A stretch of DNA of 23,342 nucleotides from the NCBI GenBank assembly GCA_019418235.1, contig DYCH01000011.1:718-24059 (forward strand), in the 5' to 3' direction. Each line of letters opens with the position of its first letter. The stretch's first letter is position 1. Below are positions 7,334 through 14,607 of the stretch, in pieces. The stretch comes from Sutterella sp. Lineage in GTDB: Bacteria; Pseudomonadota; Gammaproteobacteria; Burkholderiales; Burkholderiaceae_F. The notes under the pieces are model-generated. The model saw nothing but the letters and a program-made list of their open reading frames with translations. It did not search any database and was not told the origin of the DNA. A program made the translations under genes and the position numbers.

Positions 7334-8389
7334 ATGAATCGTCGACAAGTACTTCAAGGCTCCGCATTGACCATGTTAAGTGTGATGACTCCGGCTTTTG
7401 CCAAAGGAAAGGAAGAAATGAATGCTCTGACAATGACCACTGTTTGGGACAAAATTTTTCCGCTAAGCCCCAATATCGAACATCGCAAGGTTAGCTTTAA
7501 CACGCGTTTTGGCGTGACATTGGCAGCTGACCTTTACCGTCCGAAAAATCGTAAAGGTAAGCTCCCCGCTATTGCTGTTAGCGGTCCCTTTGGCGCAGTC
7601 AAAGAACAGTCCTCGGGTCTTTACGCCCATACGTTAGCTGAAGCGGGCTTTTTGACAATTGCCTTTGACCCGAGCTTTACGGGGGAAAGCGGAGGTTTTC
7701 CTCGCAATGTTGCCTCTCCCGACATTTCTACGGAAGACTTCAGCGCCGCCGTTGACTATCTCTCCAATCTTGATGGCGTAGATGCTAACCGCATCGGTAT
7801 CTTAGGTATCTGTGGTTGGGGTGGTTTTGCATTAAATGCTGCTGCCGGCGACCCACGTATTAAGGGTGTAGTGACTTCAACAATGTATAACATGAGTCGT
7901 GTTAATACGTTGGGCTATTTTGACAAAATGACCGATGAAGATCGCTGGAATGCCAAAGTTGAATTAACGCGTCAACGTACCGCTGATTTTGCCAATCAAT
8001 CGTATGCAGAAGCGCCAACGCTTCCGACAAAGCTTTCCGGTAACGAACCGTTATTTGTTCAACAATACTGGCAATTTTATCGAACGCCCCGTGGTTTCCA
8101 TCCTCGCTCCATTAATTCCAACGGTGCATGGAATGCCACTTCTGCGCTTTCATTCATGAATACACCGCTGTTGACCTATACCGGTGATATTCGTTGCCCA
8201 GCTTTATTGATTCATGGCGAAAAGGCCCACTCTCGTTACTTCAGCGAAGATGCCTTCAAACAGCTCAAGGGCAATAACAAAGAACTTTTAATTATTCCGG
8301 GGGCTACGCACACGGATCTCTACGACAATACAACGAACAAGATCCCGTTTAAACGTATTGTTGCGTTCTATCAAAAAGCTTTAGCCTAA
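7334..8389 (+). CDS. Tat-exported alpha/beta hydrolase (dienelactone hydrolase/YcjY-like)
   Basis: The 351-residue protein opens with a Tat-type signal peptide, NRRQVLQGSALTMLSVM, with a likely cleavage site near AFA-K (residues 21-24). The mature part is an alpha/beta hydrolase: RFGVTLAADLYRP at the N-terminal strand, TIAFDPSFTGESGG as the loop typical of the YcjY and S15-like branch, and nucleophile elbow GICGWGG (158-164). HGEKAHS (294-300) and GATHTDLYD (H326) supply the acid and histidine regions. The expected Ser nucleophile is absent; Cys160 is the only obvious candidate, and Trp162 occupies a position normally small. Substrate is unknown. It is the first gene of a LysR-adjacent cluster, has its own promoter, and is preceded by AGAGGAG. 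An inactive enzyme or binding protein is possible. Confidence 0.85.
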   Translation: MNRRQVLQGSALTMLSVMTPAFAKGKEEMNALTMTTVWDKIFPLSPNIEHRKVSFNTRFGVTLAADLYRPKNRKGKLPAIAVSGPFGAVKEQSSGLYAHTLAEAGFLTIAFDPSFTGESGGFPRNVASPDISTEDFSAAVDYLSNLDGVDANRIGILGICGWGGFALNAAAGDPRIKGVVTSTMYNMSRVNTLGYFDKMTDEDRWNAKVELTRQRTADFANQSYAEAPTLPTKLSGNEPLFVQQYWQFYRTPRGFHPRSINSNGAWNATSALSFMNTPLLTYTGDIRCPALLIHGEKAHSRYFSEDAFKQLKGNNKELLIIPGATHTDLYDNTTNKIPFKRIVAFYQKALA

Positions 8390-8408
8390 TCTGCACCGTC
8401 TAGGGGGT

Positions 8409-8436
8409 GGAGAGGTCAATTTGATCCTTCCTCTCC
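8409..8436 (+). terminator. Possible weak terminator or attenuator after the hydrolase gene
   Basis: GGAGAGG (8409-8415) and CCTCTCC (8430-8436) form a perfect 7-base-pair stem with a 14-base loop, 20 bases after the hydrolase stop. No run of T follows, so termination is probably incomplete or factor-dependent. Together with the new promoter at 8509 it suggests the cyclophilin-like gene is at least partly transcribed on its own. Confidence 0.4.
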
Positions 8437-8508
8437 CTCGTTTGCCTTCGGAGCATCGAGCTGAGAATCTATACCTTTTTGTTATAAATAAACCAAACAA
8501 ATAAGCAT

Positions 8509-8537
8509 TGGAAATGGGCTTTTCTTCTTCATAAAAT
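8509..8537 (+). promoter_or_regulatory. Promoter of the cyclophilin-like gene, copy of the 7273 promoter
   Basis: TGGAAA (8509-8514) and TAAAAT (8532-8537) lie 17 bases apart. Over 49 bases (8499-8547 against 7263-7311) I count 36 identical positions without gaps, including the blocks AAATAAG, GAAAT and TCTTCATAAAAT. The spacer centre differs. The palindrome seen upstream of the first copy is not preserved here. Confidence 0.6.
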
Positions 8538-8569
8538 TATTTCATCTATAAAAGCACAAGGAGATCGAT

Positions 8570-9019
8570 ATGAAAAGAAGACATCTTCTCCAAGGTTCTG
8601 CTCTGACGATTTTGAGTCTCTTGACTCCTCATTACGCAATAGGACAAAGTCAAATGACAGCTACGGAAAAATTAATGAAAGTGAGAGTTTCCTCTGGTTC
8701 AACCTCTGTTGTCTTTGCTTTAAATGACACCCAAGCAGCGCAAGAGCTTTATGCTCAGCTTCCCTTAACTGTTGATGTTGAAAACTTCAGTACCAACGAA
8801 AAAATCTTTTATCCAAAAAAGAATTTGGACATCACGGGAGCCTCTGAAGCCTATGCCAAAAAGGGAAGTCTTTGCTACTACGCCCCGTGGGGCAACGTTG
8901 TGATGTTCTACGCCCACTTTGGTCAAGGCAATCGTCTGTACTCTTTGGGAGAAGTCATCGAAGGAGTTGACAACATCGAAAAGCTCAGAGGGAAAATCAC
9001 AATCGCGGTTGAAAACTAA
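8570..9019 (+). CDS. Tat-exported cyclophilin-like fold protein
   Basis: The 149-residue product starts with KRRHLLQGSALTILSLL, a Tat-type leader nearly the same as that of the preceding hydrolase. The mature domain (about 33-149) follows the small cyclophilin-like family: KVRVSSGSTSVVFALNDT, then LYAQLPLTVDVENF, then GSLCYYAPWGNVVMFY (99-114), then LYSLGEVIEGVDNIEKL. The YYAPWGN segment is the best signature. Whether these small proteins have prolyl isomerase activity is unknown; homologues usually lie beside flavodoxin and oxidoreductase genes, as here. AGGAG lies 6 bases before the ATG. It has its own promoter and is followed after 19 bases by the DUF3737 gene, so the three genes 8570-10449 form an operon. 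Confidence 0.85.
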   Translation: MKRRHLLQGSALTILSLLTPHYAIGQSQMTATEKLMKVRVSSGSTSVVFALNDTQAAQELYAQLPLTVDVENFSTNEKIFYPKKNLDITGASEAYAKKGSLCYYAPWGNVVMFYAHFGQGNRLYSLGEVIEGVDNIEKLRGKITIAVEN

Positions 9020-9038
9020 GAATTAGGAAAACTCAAAA

Positions 9039-9893
9039 ATGAAACTCATTGAAAAACAAACTTATGATGCCGAACGTGCTTTTTATGGTCAAACGGGCGT
9101 GCACTTTAAAGACGGTGCCCTTGATGGCCCAGCAGACGGCGAAAGCGCATTCAAGGAATGTAGCGACATTGTGATTGAAAACGTCTTTTGCAATCTCCGT
9201 TACCCGTTTTGGCACAACCATGGTCTCAAAATCGTTGATTCTGAATTGACCAACCTTTGCCGTGCAGCACTTTGGTATACGGATCATGTTGAAATTACCA
9301 ACACAAAACTCCATGGCATTAAGGCTTTACGTGAATGTGCTGACATTGTGATTGATCACTGCTCGATTGACTCTCCTGAATTTGGATGGTTTTCGAACAA
9401 CATTGTGATCAGTAACAGTACGGCCAAGAGCGAATACTTCATGATGCAGGCAAAGAACTTAACGCTTAAAAACGTGAAGTTTGACGGTAAATACTCTTTC
9501 CAATACAACGAAAATCTTACGATTGAAGATTCTGAAGTCACCACCAAGGATGCGTTCTGGCACGCAAAAAATGTGACTGTCAAAAACAGCACGCTTCGCG
9601 GTGAATACCTTGCCTGGTTCTCCGAAGGCTTGACGCTCATTAATTGCAAAATTATTGGCACGCAACCCCTTTGCTATTGCAAAGACCTCACGCTCATTGA
9701 CTGCGAAATGATTGATACCGATTTGTCATTTGAAAAGTCGGACGTTGATGCAACGATTTTGACAGCGGTTGACAGCATCAAAAATCCACTCTCCGGTACC
9801 ATTCGAGTCACTGAAGTCGGCGAGATCATCCGTGATGAAGAGTGGGCACTTGGCGAAATTGTAATCACAAAAGAGTCAAGCAAATTGCTTTAA
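9039..9893 (+). CDS. DUF3737 family right-handed beta-helix protein
   Basis: The 284-residue protein has no signal peptide and is built of repeating rungs of roughly 20 residues. Each carries a pair of aromatic residues, a short polar turn and an alternating hydrophobic strand ending in Asn, Asp, Ser or Cys: YPFWHNHGLKIVDSE, AALWYTDHVEITNTK, EYFMMQAKNLTLKNV, YSFQYNENLTIEDSE, DAFWHAKNVTVKNST, YLAWFSEGLTLINCK, PLCYCKDLTLIDCE. This is the pattern I know from DUF3737, a family with no established function. The stacked aromatic ladder could bind a flat or sugar-like ligand (inference). AGGA lies 10 bases before the ATG. It sits between the cyclophilin-like and flavodoxin-like genes with gaps of 19 and 13 bases. 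Confidence 0.88.
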   Translation: MKLIEKQTYDAERAFYGQTGVHFKDGALDGPADGESAFKECSDIVIENVFCNLRYPFWHNHGLKIVDSELTNLCRAALWYTDHVEITNTKLHGIKALRECADIVIDHCSIDSPEFGWFSNNIVISNSTAKSEYFMMQAKNLTLKNVKFDGKYSFQYNENLTIEDSEVTTKDAFWHAKNVTVKNSTLRGEYLAWFSEGLTLINCKIIGTQPLCYCKDLTLIDCEMIDTDLSFEKSDVDATILTAVDSIKNPLSGTIRVTEVGEIIRDEEWALGEIVITKESSKLL

Positions 9894-9906
9894 AGGAATG
9901 ATTTAA

Positions 9907-10449
9907 ATGTCGAAAAAAGTACTCATTTTGACCTCAAGCGCTCGCATTGAAAGCAACTCTGAAAAGTTAGCTCAAAGCTTTGCCAAAGGTGCTCGAGATG
10001 CCGGCCATGAAGTCGAACTCATTCGATTGGCTAACCGTACGGTTCAGTTCTGTCGTGGTTGTTTGTCTTGCCAAAAAACGCTACGTTGTCTCATCAAAGA
10101 TGATGTGGCTAACATTCTTGAACAAATGCGCCATGCAGATGTCGTCGTGTTTGCTACTCCTATCTACTACTACGAGATGTCGGGGCTCATGAAGACATTC
10201 ATAGACCGCACCAATCCCCTCTTTCCTCAAGAGTATCAATTCCGTGATGTCTATTTGTTAGCCACAGCGGCCGATGAGTCTGATCACGCTTTTGATCGAG
10301 CGATTGCAGGGCTTGAAGGTTGGATTGAATGCTTTGAAAAAACGCGATTGGTTGAAGCGATTGTCGCAGGCGGCGTCACTAGCCCCGGTGACATTGCTAA
10401 GCACCCTTCGCTTGACCTAGCGTATCAAGTCGGTCTGAATATTCGATAA
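9907..10449 (+). CDS. Flavodoxin-like NAD(P)H-dependent FMN oxidoreductase
   Basis: The 180-residue protein belongs to the NADPH-dependent FMN reductase/flavodoxin-fold group. The FMN phosphate loop is TSSARIESNSEKLAQSF (9-25). A cysteine cluster, C49-R-G-C52-L-S-C55 and C61 followed by IKDD, is typical of the iron-sulfur-flavoprotein-like branch of this family. The isoalloxazine-side motif is PIYYYEMSGLMKTFIDR. Expected role is cytoplasmic reduction of quinones, nitro compounds or a protein partner; the substrate is not visible. It ends the cluster and is followed by a strong terminator. AGGA lies 9 bases before the ATG. Confidence 0.9.
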   Translation: MSKKVLILTSSARIESNSEKLAQSFAKGARDAGHEVELIRLANRTVQFCRGCLSCQKTLRCLIKDDVANILEQMRHADVVVFATPIYYYEMSGLMKTFIDRTNPLFPQEYQFRDVYLLATAADESDHAFDRAIAGLEGWIECFEKTRLVEAIVAGGVTSPGDIAKHPSLDLAYQVGLNIR

Positions 10450-10460
10450 TGTTTTATCAA

Positions 10461-10500
10461 CAAAAATGGGATTGCCATCGAGGTAATCCCATTTTTGTTT
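10461..10500. terminator. Bidirectional terminator between the flavodoxin-like gene and the leftward small gene
   Basis: CAAAAATGGGATT (10461-10473) pairs perfectly with AATCCCATTTTTG (10485-10497) around an 11-base loop. The stem is flanked by A on one side and T on the other, so it can stop transcription from either strand. It serves the rightward cluster and the leftward relA transcript. Confidence 0.9.
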
Positions 10501-10516
10501 AATTGTTCGCGAGAGA

Positions 10517-10741
10517 TTATTTACTCACAAACTTTTCCAAAATCATAATCGTCACCAACAACGCCAAAATCGGAATCACATAGTAAATGCCCGGCACCAA
10601 GAGGGCGTAGTACCACAAGTGACTATATTCCGGCGTCATGAACGTGGCCACCATTTCAAACGCAATGTGACCTAACCCAATGTAGATGATGCATTGCAAT
10701 GCTTGGCGCATCAAACGAATGGAACCTTCAGAAACTCTCAT
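10517..10741 (-). CDS. Small two-helix membrane protein of unknown function
   Basis: The 74-residue product has two hydrophobic segments, about residues 13-36 (LQCIIYIGLGHIAFEMVATF) and 43-69 (WYYALLVPGIYYVIPILALL onward), joined by a short polar loop, and a Lys-containing C-terminus. I do not recognise the family. AGGG lies 7 bases before the ATG. It starts 50 bases after the relA stop on the same strand, with an intervening hairpin but no T tract, so it is probably the second gene of the relA transcript. A functional link to RelA is only suggested by position. Confidence 0.7.
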   Translation of the reverse strand: MRVSEGSIRLMRQALQCIIYIGLGHIAFEMVATFMTPEYSHLWYYALLVPGIYYVIPILALLVTIMILEKFVSK

Positions 10742-10757
10742 TAGTTAACCCTTTATC

Positions 10758-10783
10758 GGACACCAGATATCAATCCAGTGTCC
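10758..10783 (-). other. Intercistronic hairpin between relA and the small membrane gene
   Basis: GGACAC and GTGTCC form a 6-base-pair stem with a 14-base loop, ending about 7 bases before the AAAGGG ribosome site of the small gene. On the minus strand no U tract follows, so it is not a terminator for relA. It may affect processing or translation of the downstream gene. Confidence 0.4.
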
Positions 10784-10791
10784 ATTTTTAA

Positions 10792-12921
10792 TTAAACACG
10801 TCGTGCATTATAAACGCCCGGCACGTCTTGAATTGCCGTTAGCGTCTTCGTTAACGCCTGAGCGCTGCTCACTTCCACATTAAAGCGCATATGCACGTCA
10901 CCGCGAATGTTTTGAGTATTCATGCCGACAATCGCAATCTTTTCTTTTAAGAAAATTTCGCTTAAGTCTTTGAGTAACCCCGGACGGTTATTCGTAATGA
11001 CCAAAACATCAACCGGGAACACAGCCCCTTGAGCATTCCCCCAACTCACTTCAATCAGACGCTCTTGGCCCTTGTCATCAAGGTTTCGGATATTGGGGCA
11101 ATCAGCACGGTGAATCGTCACACCACGACCTCGCGTCACAAAACCGATAATCTTGTCAGGCGGCGCCGGATGGCAACAACGTGCCAATTGCGTCAAGAGA
11201 GAATCCACGCCCACCACAAGCACCTGACTCTTGGCTTGTTCTGCCTTGGACTTGGTCGTGATGAGTTCTTCCTTCTTTTCCTCTTCTTGAGGTTTTAAGA
11301 CCTTTTCAATGGTCTTGGGACCCACTTCGTCCTTTGCGGCACCCACAAACAAATCATCTAAGGTGTCATAACCCAAGCGTTTAGCGAGTTCTTCGAGCTT
11401 AAAGGCCGTCTTACCCAAACGGGCCATTTCCTTTTCAATACGCTCGCGCCCTTGCGTGACTTGCTCTTGAAGTTGTTGAGCGTGAAGCCACTGACGGATC
11501 TTGCTCTTAGCGCGAGACGTAGCCACAAAGCCCAATTCACTATTGAGCCAATCGCGACTGGGGCCGCCCGTCTTGGCGGTCACAATCTCAACCGTTTCGC
11601 CGGTCTTGAGTTTGTAATTCAAAGGCACCAAAGCGCCATTAACGCGGGCACCGCGACAACGGTGACCGAGCTCACTGTGCAAGTGATACGCAAAGTCAAT
11701 GGGCGTTGCGCCCGTTACCATTTCGATAACTCGGCCTTGAGGCGTTAAGACGTAAACGTGATCGTCCTCAACAACACCTGACTCACCCGAAGGCTTCACG
11801 TCGCTACTCCAAGCCAAAAGTTGACGCAACCATGCAACCTTTTGGTCTTCAGAGGAGCTGTCACCAGTTTTGTTGGAATTGCCCGACTCTTTGTAGCGCC
11901 AGTGAGCCGCCACACCGAGTTCGTTATATTCGTGCATGGCTTGCGTACGAATTTGAATCTCGATGGGACGCTCTTTCTTATCCAGAATCACCGTATGCAA
12001 AGAGCGATAACCGTTGGGCTTCGGGTTGGAAATATAGTCATCGTATTCGCTTGCCAACCCCGGAAAATTCTCATGCACAATCGAGAGCACTTCATAGCAT
12101 TGTTCAACCGTTTGCACAATGATGCGCAAGGCGCGCACGTCATAGAGTTGGTTGAACTTTAAGTGCTTGCGTTCCATCTTTTTGTAGATGGAATAGATAT
12201 GTTTCGGACGGCCAGAGACTTCGGCTTCAATCCCCTTTTCAGCCAACATATCACGAATTTTTTGTACCGTATCACGCATAAAGGCAATACGAGCTTCACG
12301 ACTTTCATCTAAAAGTTGAGCGATTTCGTTATATTCTTTGGGCTTGGTAAAGCGAAGGGACAAGTCTTCCAACTCCCACTTCACTTGCCAAATCCCCAAA
12401 CGGTTCGCTAGCGGTGCATAAAGCGCCAAGGTATCGGCACCGTATTGTTTTGCGTCTTCAGCACGATCCTTTTGAGAGGCAAAGTAACGCAATGTTTGCA
12501 GACGACTGGCTAAACGCAAAATCACGACACGAAGGTCTTTACACATGGCTAAGACCATCTTTCTCAAAAGAGCGTCTTGGGCTTTAAGTAACAGTTTATC
12601 TTCGGCCGCTTCTTCACCCGTTTTCACCAAACGAGTTTTGCCGTTAATTTCAATGAGTCGATGAAGTTCAAAGACCAACTCGGCCACCGTTGCACCAAAG
12701 TTTTTCTTTAACCATTCATCTGTATTGGGGACGGTCTCATGAACTGCGAAAAGGTAGGCCGCTGCAATCAAATCTTCATCATCACGAATACTACGTACGA
12801 TATTGGCCATACCGTCGGCGTGCGCCATTCGCGCTTCACCGGTAAATAAAGTCTTGCCTTCATATAAAGGCAAAGCCATCTCGCGAGCAAGACGGCTACT
12901 AACAATTTTTGTCTCTGGCAT
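10792..12921 (-). CDS. relA: GTP pyrophosphokinase RelA, (p)ppGpp synthetase
   Basis: The 709-residue protein has the full long-RSH layout. Residues about 30-180 form a degenerate HD hydrolase domain: the HD and ED pairs of SpoT are replaced, the region reading YLFAVHETV around H61. Synthetase spans about 235-345, with GRPKHIYSIYKKM and EYDDYISNPKPNGYRSLHT. The motif E292-Y-D-D295 is ExDD, which marks monofunctional RelA rather than the RxKD of bifunctional enzymes. TGS lies about 386-449 (DDHVYVLTPQGRVIEMVTG), followed by a helical region, a conserved-Cys domain with ARCCHPAPPDKIIGF and HRADCPN, and a C-terminal ACT domain (635-709). It makes (p)ppGpp on ribosomes sensing amino-acid shortage. 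AGGAG lies 6 bases before the ATG. A separate SpoT would be expected elsewhere in the genome. Confidence 0.96.
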   Translation of the reverse strand: MPETKIVSSRLAREMALPLYEGKTLFTGEARMAHADGMANIVRSIRDDEDLIAAAYLFAVHETVPNTDEWLKKNFGATVAELVFELHRLIEINGKTRLVKTGEEAAEDKLLLKAQDALLRKMVLAMCKDLRVVILRLASRLQTLRYFASQKDRAEDAKQYGADTLALYAPLANRLGIWQVKWELEDLSLRFTKPKEYNEIAQLLDESREARIAFMRDTVQKIRDMLAEKGIEAEVSGRPKHIYSIYKKMERKHLKFNQLYDVRALRIIVQTVEQCYEVLSIVHENFPGLASEYDDYISNPKPNGYRSLHTVILDKKERPIEIQIRTQAMHEYNELGVAAHWRYKESGNSNKTGDSSSEDQKVAWLRQLLAWSSDVKPSGESGVVEDDHVYVLTPQGRVIEMVTGATPIDFAYHLHSELGHRCRGARVNGALVPLNYKLKTGETVEIVTAKTGGPSRDWLNSELGFVATSRAKSKIRQWLHAQQLQEQVTQGRERIEKEMARLGKTAFKLEELAKRLGYDTLDDLFVGAAKDEVGPKTIEKVLKPQEEEKKEELITTKSKAEQAKSQVLVVGVDSLLTQLARCCHPAPPDKIIGFVTRGRGVTIHRADCPNIRNLDDKGQERLIEVSWGNAQGAVFPVDVLVITNNRPGLLKDLSEIFLKEKIAIVGMNTQNIRGDVHMRFNVEVSSAQALTKTLTAIQDVPGVYNARRV

Positions 12922-13048
12922 GACAGACTCCTAGCCTGAAGTCACCCAGAATAACTCCCTGATACAGAAGAGCCATTCAACGGGCTAAGAATGTTTAGTC
13001 GGATATAAATATTGTATAAAGAATTACTCAAAAAAAGAGGCATAAGTG

Positions 13049-13067
13049 TGTCGATTCTTAACCGACA
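13049..13067 (-). terminator. Weak candidate terminator of the helicase gene
   Basis: In RNA the arms TGTCGGTT and AATCGACA form an 8-base-pair stem (one G-U) with an AAG loop. It lies 35 bases after the helicase stop. The only T run (seven, at 13036-13030) begins about 12 bases past the stem, so termination by this element is doubtful. The rest of the gap 12922-13101 is AT-rich and probably holds the relA promoter, but no good hexamer pair is visible. Confidence 0.3.
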
Positions 13068-13101
13068 TCACAAATGCCTAACATTTTTAACCTAGCCCGA
13101 A

Positions 13102-14469
13102 TTACTTACGGATGAGGCCTCCTAAAAGGGCTGAAACTTTAGCCTTAGGCTTGGTGTTTTTGGCACTCATTTGCTCACGGGGCTTAGCCTCTGTTTCAGC
13201 AATCGGTTGAGAGGGCACGTACGGTTGATCAAAGAACGGATCCGTGGAGACGGGCGAGGTGGGCGGTGCCACATAGGTCTTACGCAACCCCGGTTGCGGA
13301 CGACGGCGAGGTTGAATATCCAAGCGCTCACGCGGTAACTTTTCATGAATCAAATGCTCAATGGCTTGGACATTGCGTTCATCAGCCCCCGGGCACGTGA
13401 TCATCAAAGCCAAGCCTTTACTACCGGCACGGCCCGTACGACCGATACGGTGTACATAGTCTTCAGCGTTAAAAGGGACATCAAAGTTAATGACAACGGG
13501 AAGCTCGGCAATGTCTAAGCCACGGGCGGCCACATCGGTAGCCACCAACACTTTCACATCACCCGATTTAAAGGCTTCAAGCGTTTTAATACGCTCATCT
13601 TGCGTCTTGTCCCCGTGGATGGAATCGGCCTTAAAACCATTGCGTTCAAGCATTCGGGCCAAACGACGGCAGGTGATCTTCGAATTCACAAAAACCAAAA
13701 TGTTTTTAGCGTCTTCGCAACGTTCATCGTCGAGCAACTCCATCAATGCATCAAACTTTTCAGAGTCATGCACTTCGTAGAGGCGCTGTGTGATGGTCTT
13801 AGCAGTGGAATTTTCTCGAGCAACTTCCACCAACTTAGGGCTTCGCAAGAAGTTGGCTGCCAAAGACTTAATTTCGGGCGAGAACGTGGCCGAGAACATT
13901 AAGCTCTGACGGTTTGCCGGCAACATCTTCAAGATGCGAGAAATATCAGGCAAAAATCCCATATCCAACATACGGTCGGCTTCATCCAAAACAACGATTT
14001 CCACTTGAGACAATTGCGTGTTGCGTTGCTCAATATGATCGAGCAAGCGCCCGGGCGTTGCCACCAATACTTCTGCGCCTCGACGCAGGGCATCGGCTTG
14101 CGTACGAATGTCCACGCCCCCGAATACACAAGCGGTTCTTAAACCGGAGTACTTCGCATAAGCGTGCAAATTGTCATGCACTTGGTCTGCCAATTCACGC
14201 GTCGGTGTCAAAATCAATGCACGCACCGGATGGCGAGCAGGCGACATACTGGTGTTGGCTTGCGGCACCAAGCGATTTAAAAGAGGTAAACCGAAACTTG
14301 CCGTTTTCCCTGTCCCCGTTTGAGCAGCCCCCATTACATCGTTGCCGGCTAAAACGAGCGGAATGGCCGAGACCTGAATTGGTGTCGGTTTCACATAGCC
14401 CATTTCGTCAATGGCACGCATAATGCAATCGTTAAGACCGAAGGCAGCAAAAGTATGTTCTTGAGGCAT
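13102..14469 (-). CDS. rhlE: DEAD-box ATP-dependent RNA helicase, RhlE-like
   Basis: The 455-residue protein carries all core helicase motifs in order: Q motif (GYVKPTPIQ), AQTGTGKT (49-56), PTRELA (89-94), GG, TPGR, DEAD (162-165) followed by RMLDMGF, SAT (193-195), VATDVAARGLDI (near 308-319) and HRIGRTGRAG (340-349). The two RecA-like domains end near 375. A 75-residue basic, Pro-rich tail follows (LDIQPRRRPQPGLRK to KAKVSALLGGLIRK), as in RhlE proteins, which act in RNA remodelling, ribosome assembly and mRNA decay. AGGGA lies 8 bases before the ATG but is inside a small hairpin. It is divergent from the Dus gene. Confidence 0.93.
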   Translation of the reverse strand: MPQEHTFAAFGLNDCIMRAIDEMGYVKPTPIQVSAIPLVLAGNDVMGAAQTGTGKTASFGLPLLNRLVPQANTSMSPARHPVRALILTPTRELADQVHDNLHAYAKYSGLRTACVFGGVDIRTQADALRRGAEVLVATPGRLLDHIEQRNTQLSQVEIVVLDEADRMLDMGFLPDISRILKMLPANRQSLMFSATFSPEIKSLAANFLRSPKLVEVARENSTAKTITQRLYEVHDSEKFDALMELLDDERCEDAKNILVFVNSKITCRRLARMLERNGFKADSIHGDKTQDERIKTLEAFKSGDVKVLVATDVAARGLDIAELPVVINFDVPFNAEDYVHRIGRTGRAGSKGLALMITCPGADERNVQAIEHLIHEKLPRERLDIQPRRRPQPGLRKTYVAPPTSPVSTDPFFDQPYVPSQPIAETEAKPREQMSAKNTKPKAKVSALLGGLIRK

Positions 14470-14477
14470 GCAATTTG

Positions 14478-14493
14478 TCCCTATCGACAGGGA
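14478..14493 (-). promoter_or_regulatory. Hairpin covering the helicase ribosome binding site
   Basis: In the minus-strand leader TCCCT (14493-14489) pairs with AGGGA (14482-14478), the only ribosome-site-like sequence before the helicase ATG. The loop is 6 bases. Folding would hide the site, so translation may be controlled by this structure. Confidence 0.45.
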
Positions 14494-14549
14494 TTCCGTA
14501 AAAATTGAATCAATTTTTTGATTTTAGCTCTATCGAGAGAAAAGTTCTC

Positions 14550-14578
14550 TTTTGAAAACCTCGTCAGACTGCTAAAAT
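14550..14578 (+). promoter_or_regulatory. Candidate promoter of the Dus gene
   Basis: TAAAAT at 14573-14578 is a good -10. The -35 is either TTTTGA (14550-14555, spacing 17) or TTGAAA (14552-14557, spacing 15). The leader to the ATG at 14608 would be only about 22 bases and shows no clear Shine-Dalgarno. Confidence 0.45.
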
Positions 14579-14607
14579 CCCGGCCTTATTCGATTTTTTA
14601 CTTATTT

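Noticed and set aside
11029..12162. Several plus-strand open frames of 89-113 codons inside relA.
   Set aside because: They are antisense to a fully conserved gene and have no recognisable product or ribosome site.
13914..14423. A 169-codon plus-strand frame inside the helicase gene.
   Set aside because: It lies wholly antisense to the conserved helicase motifs, and its composition shows no domain.
14518..14607. A 30-residue N-terminal extension of the Dus protein from a TTG.
   Set aside because: The region overlaps the likely promoter and resembles no Dus sequence; the family start is at MTTTNPLLVVAPMEG.
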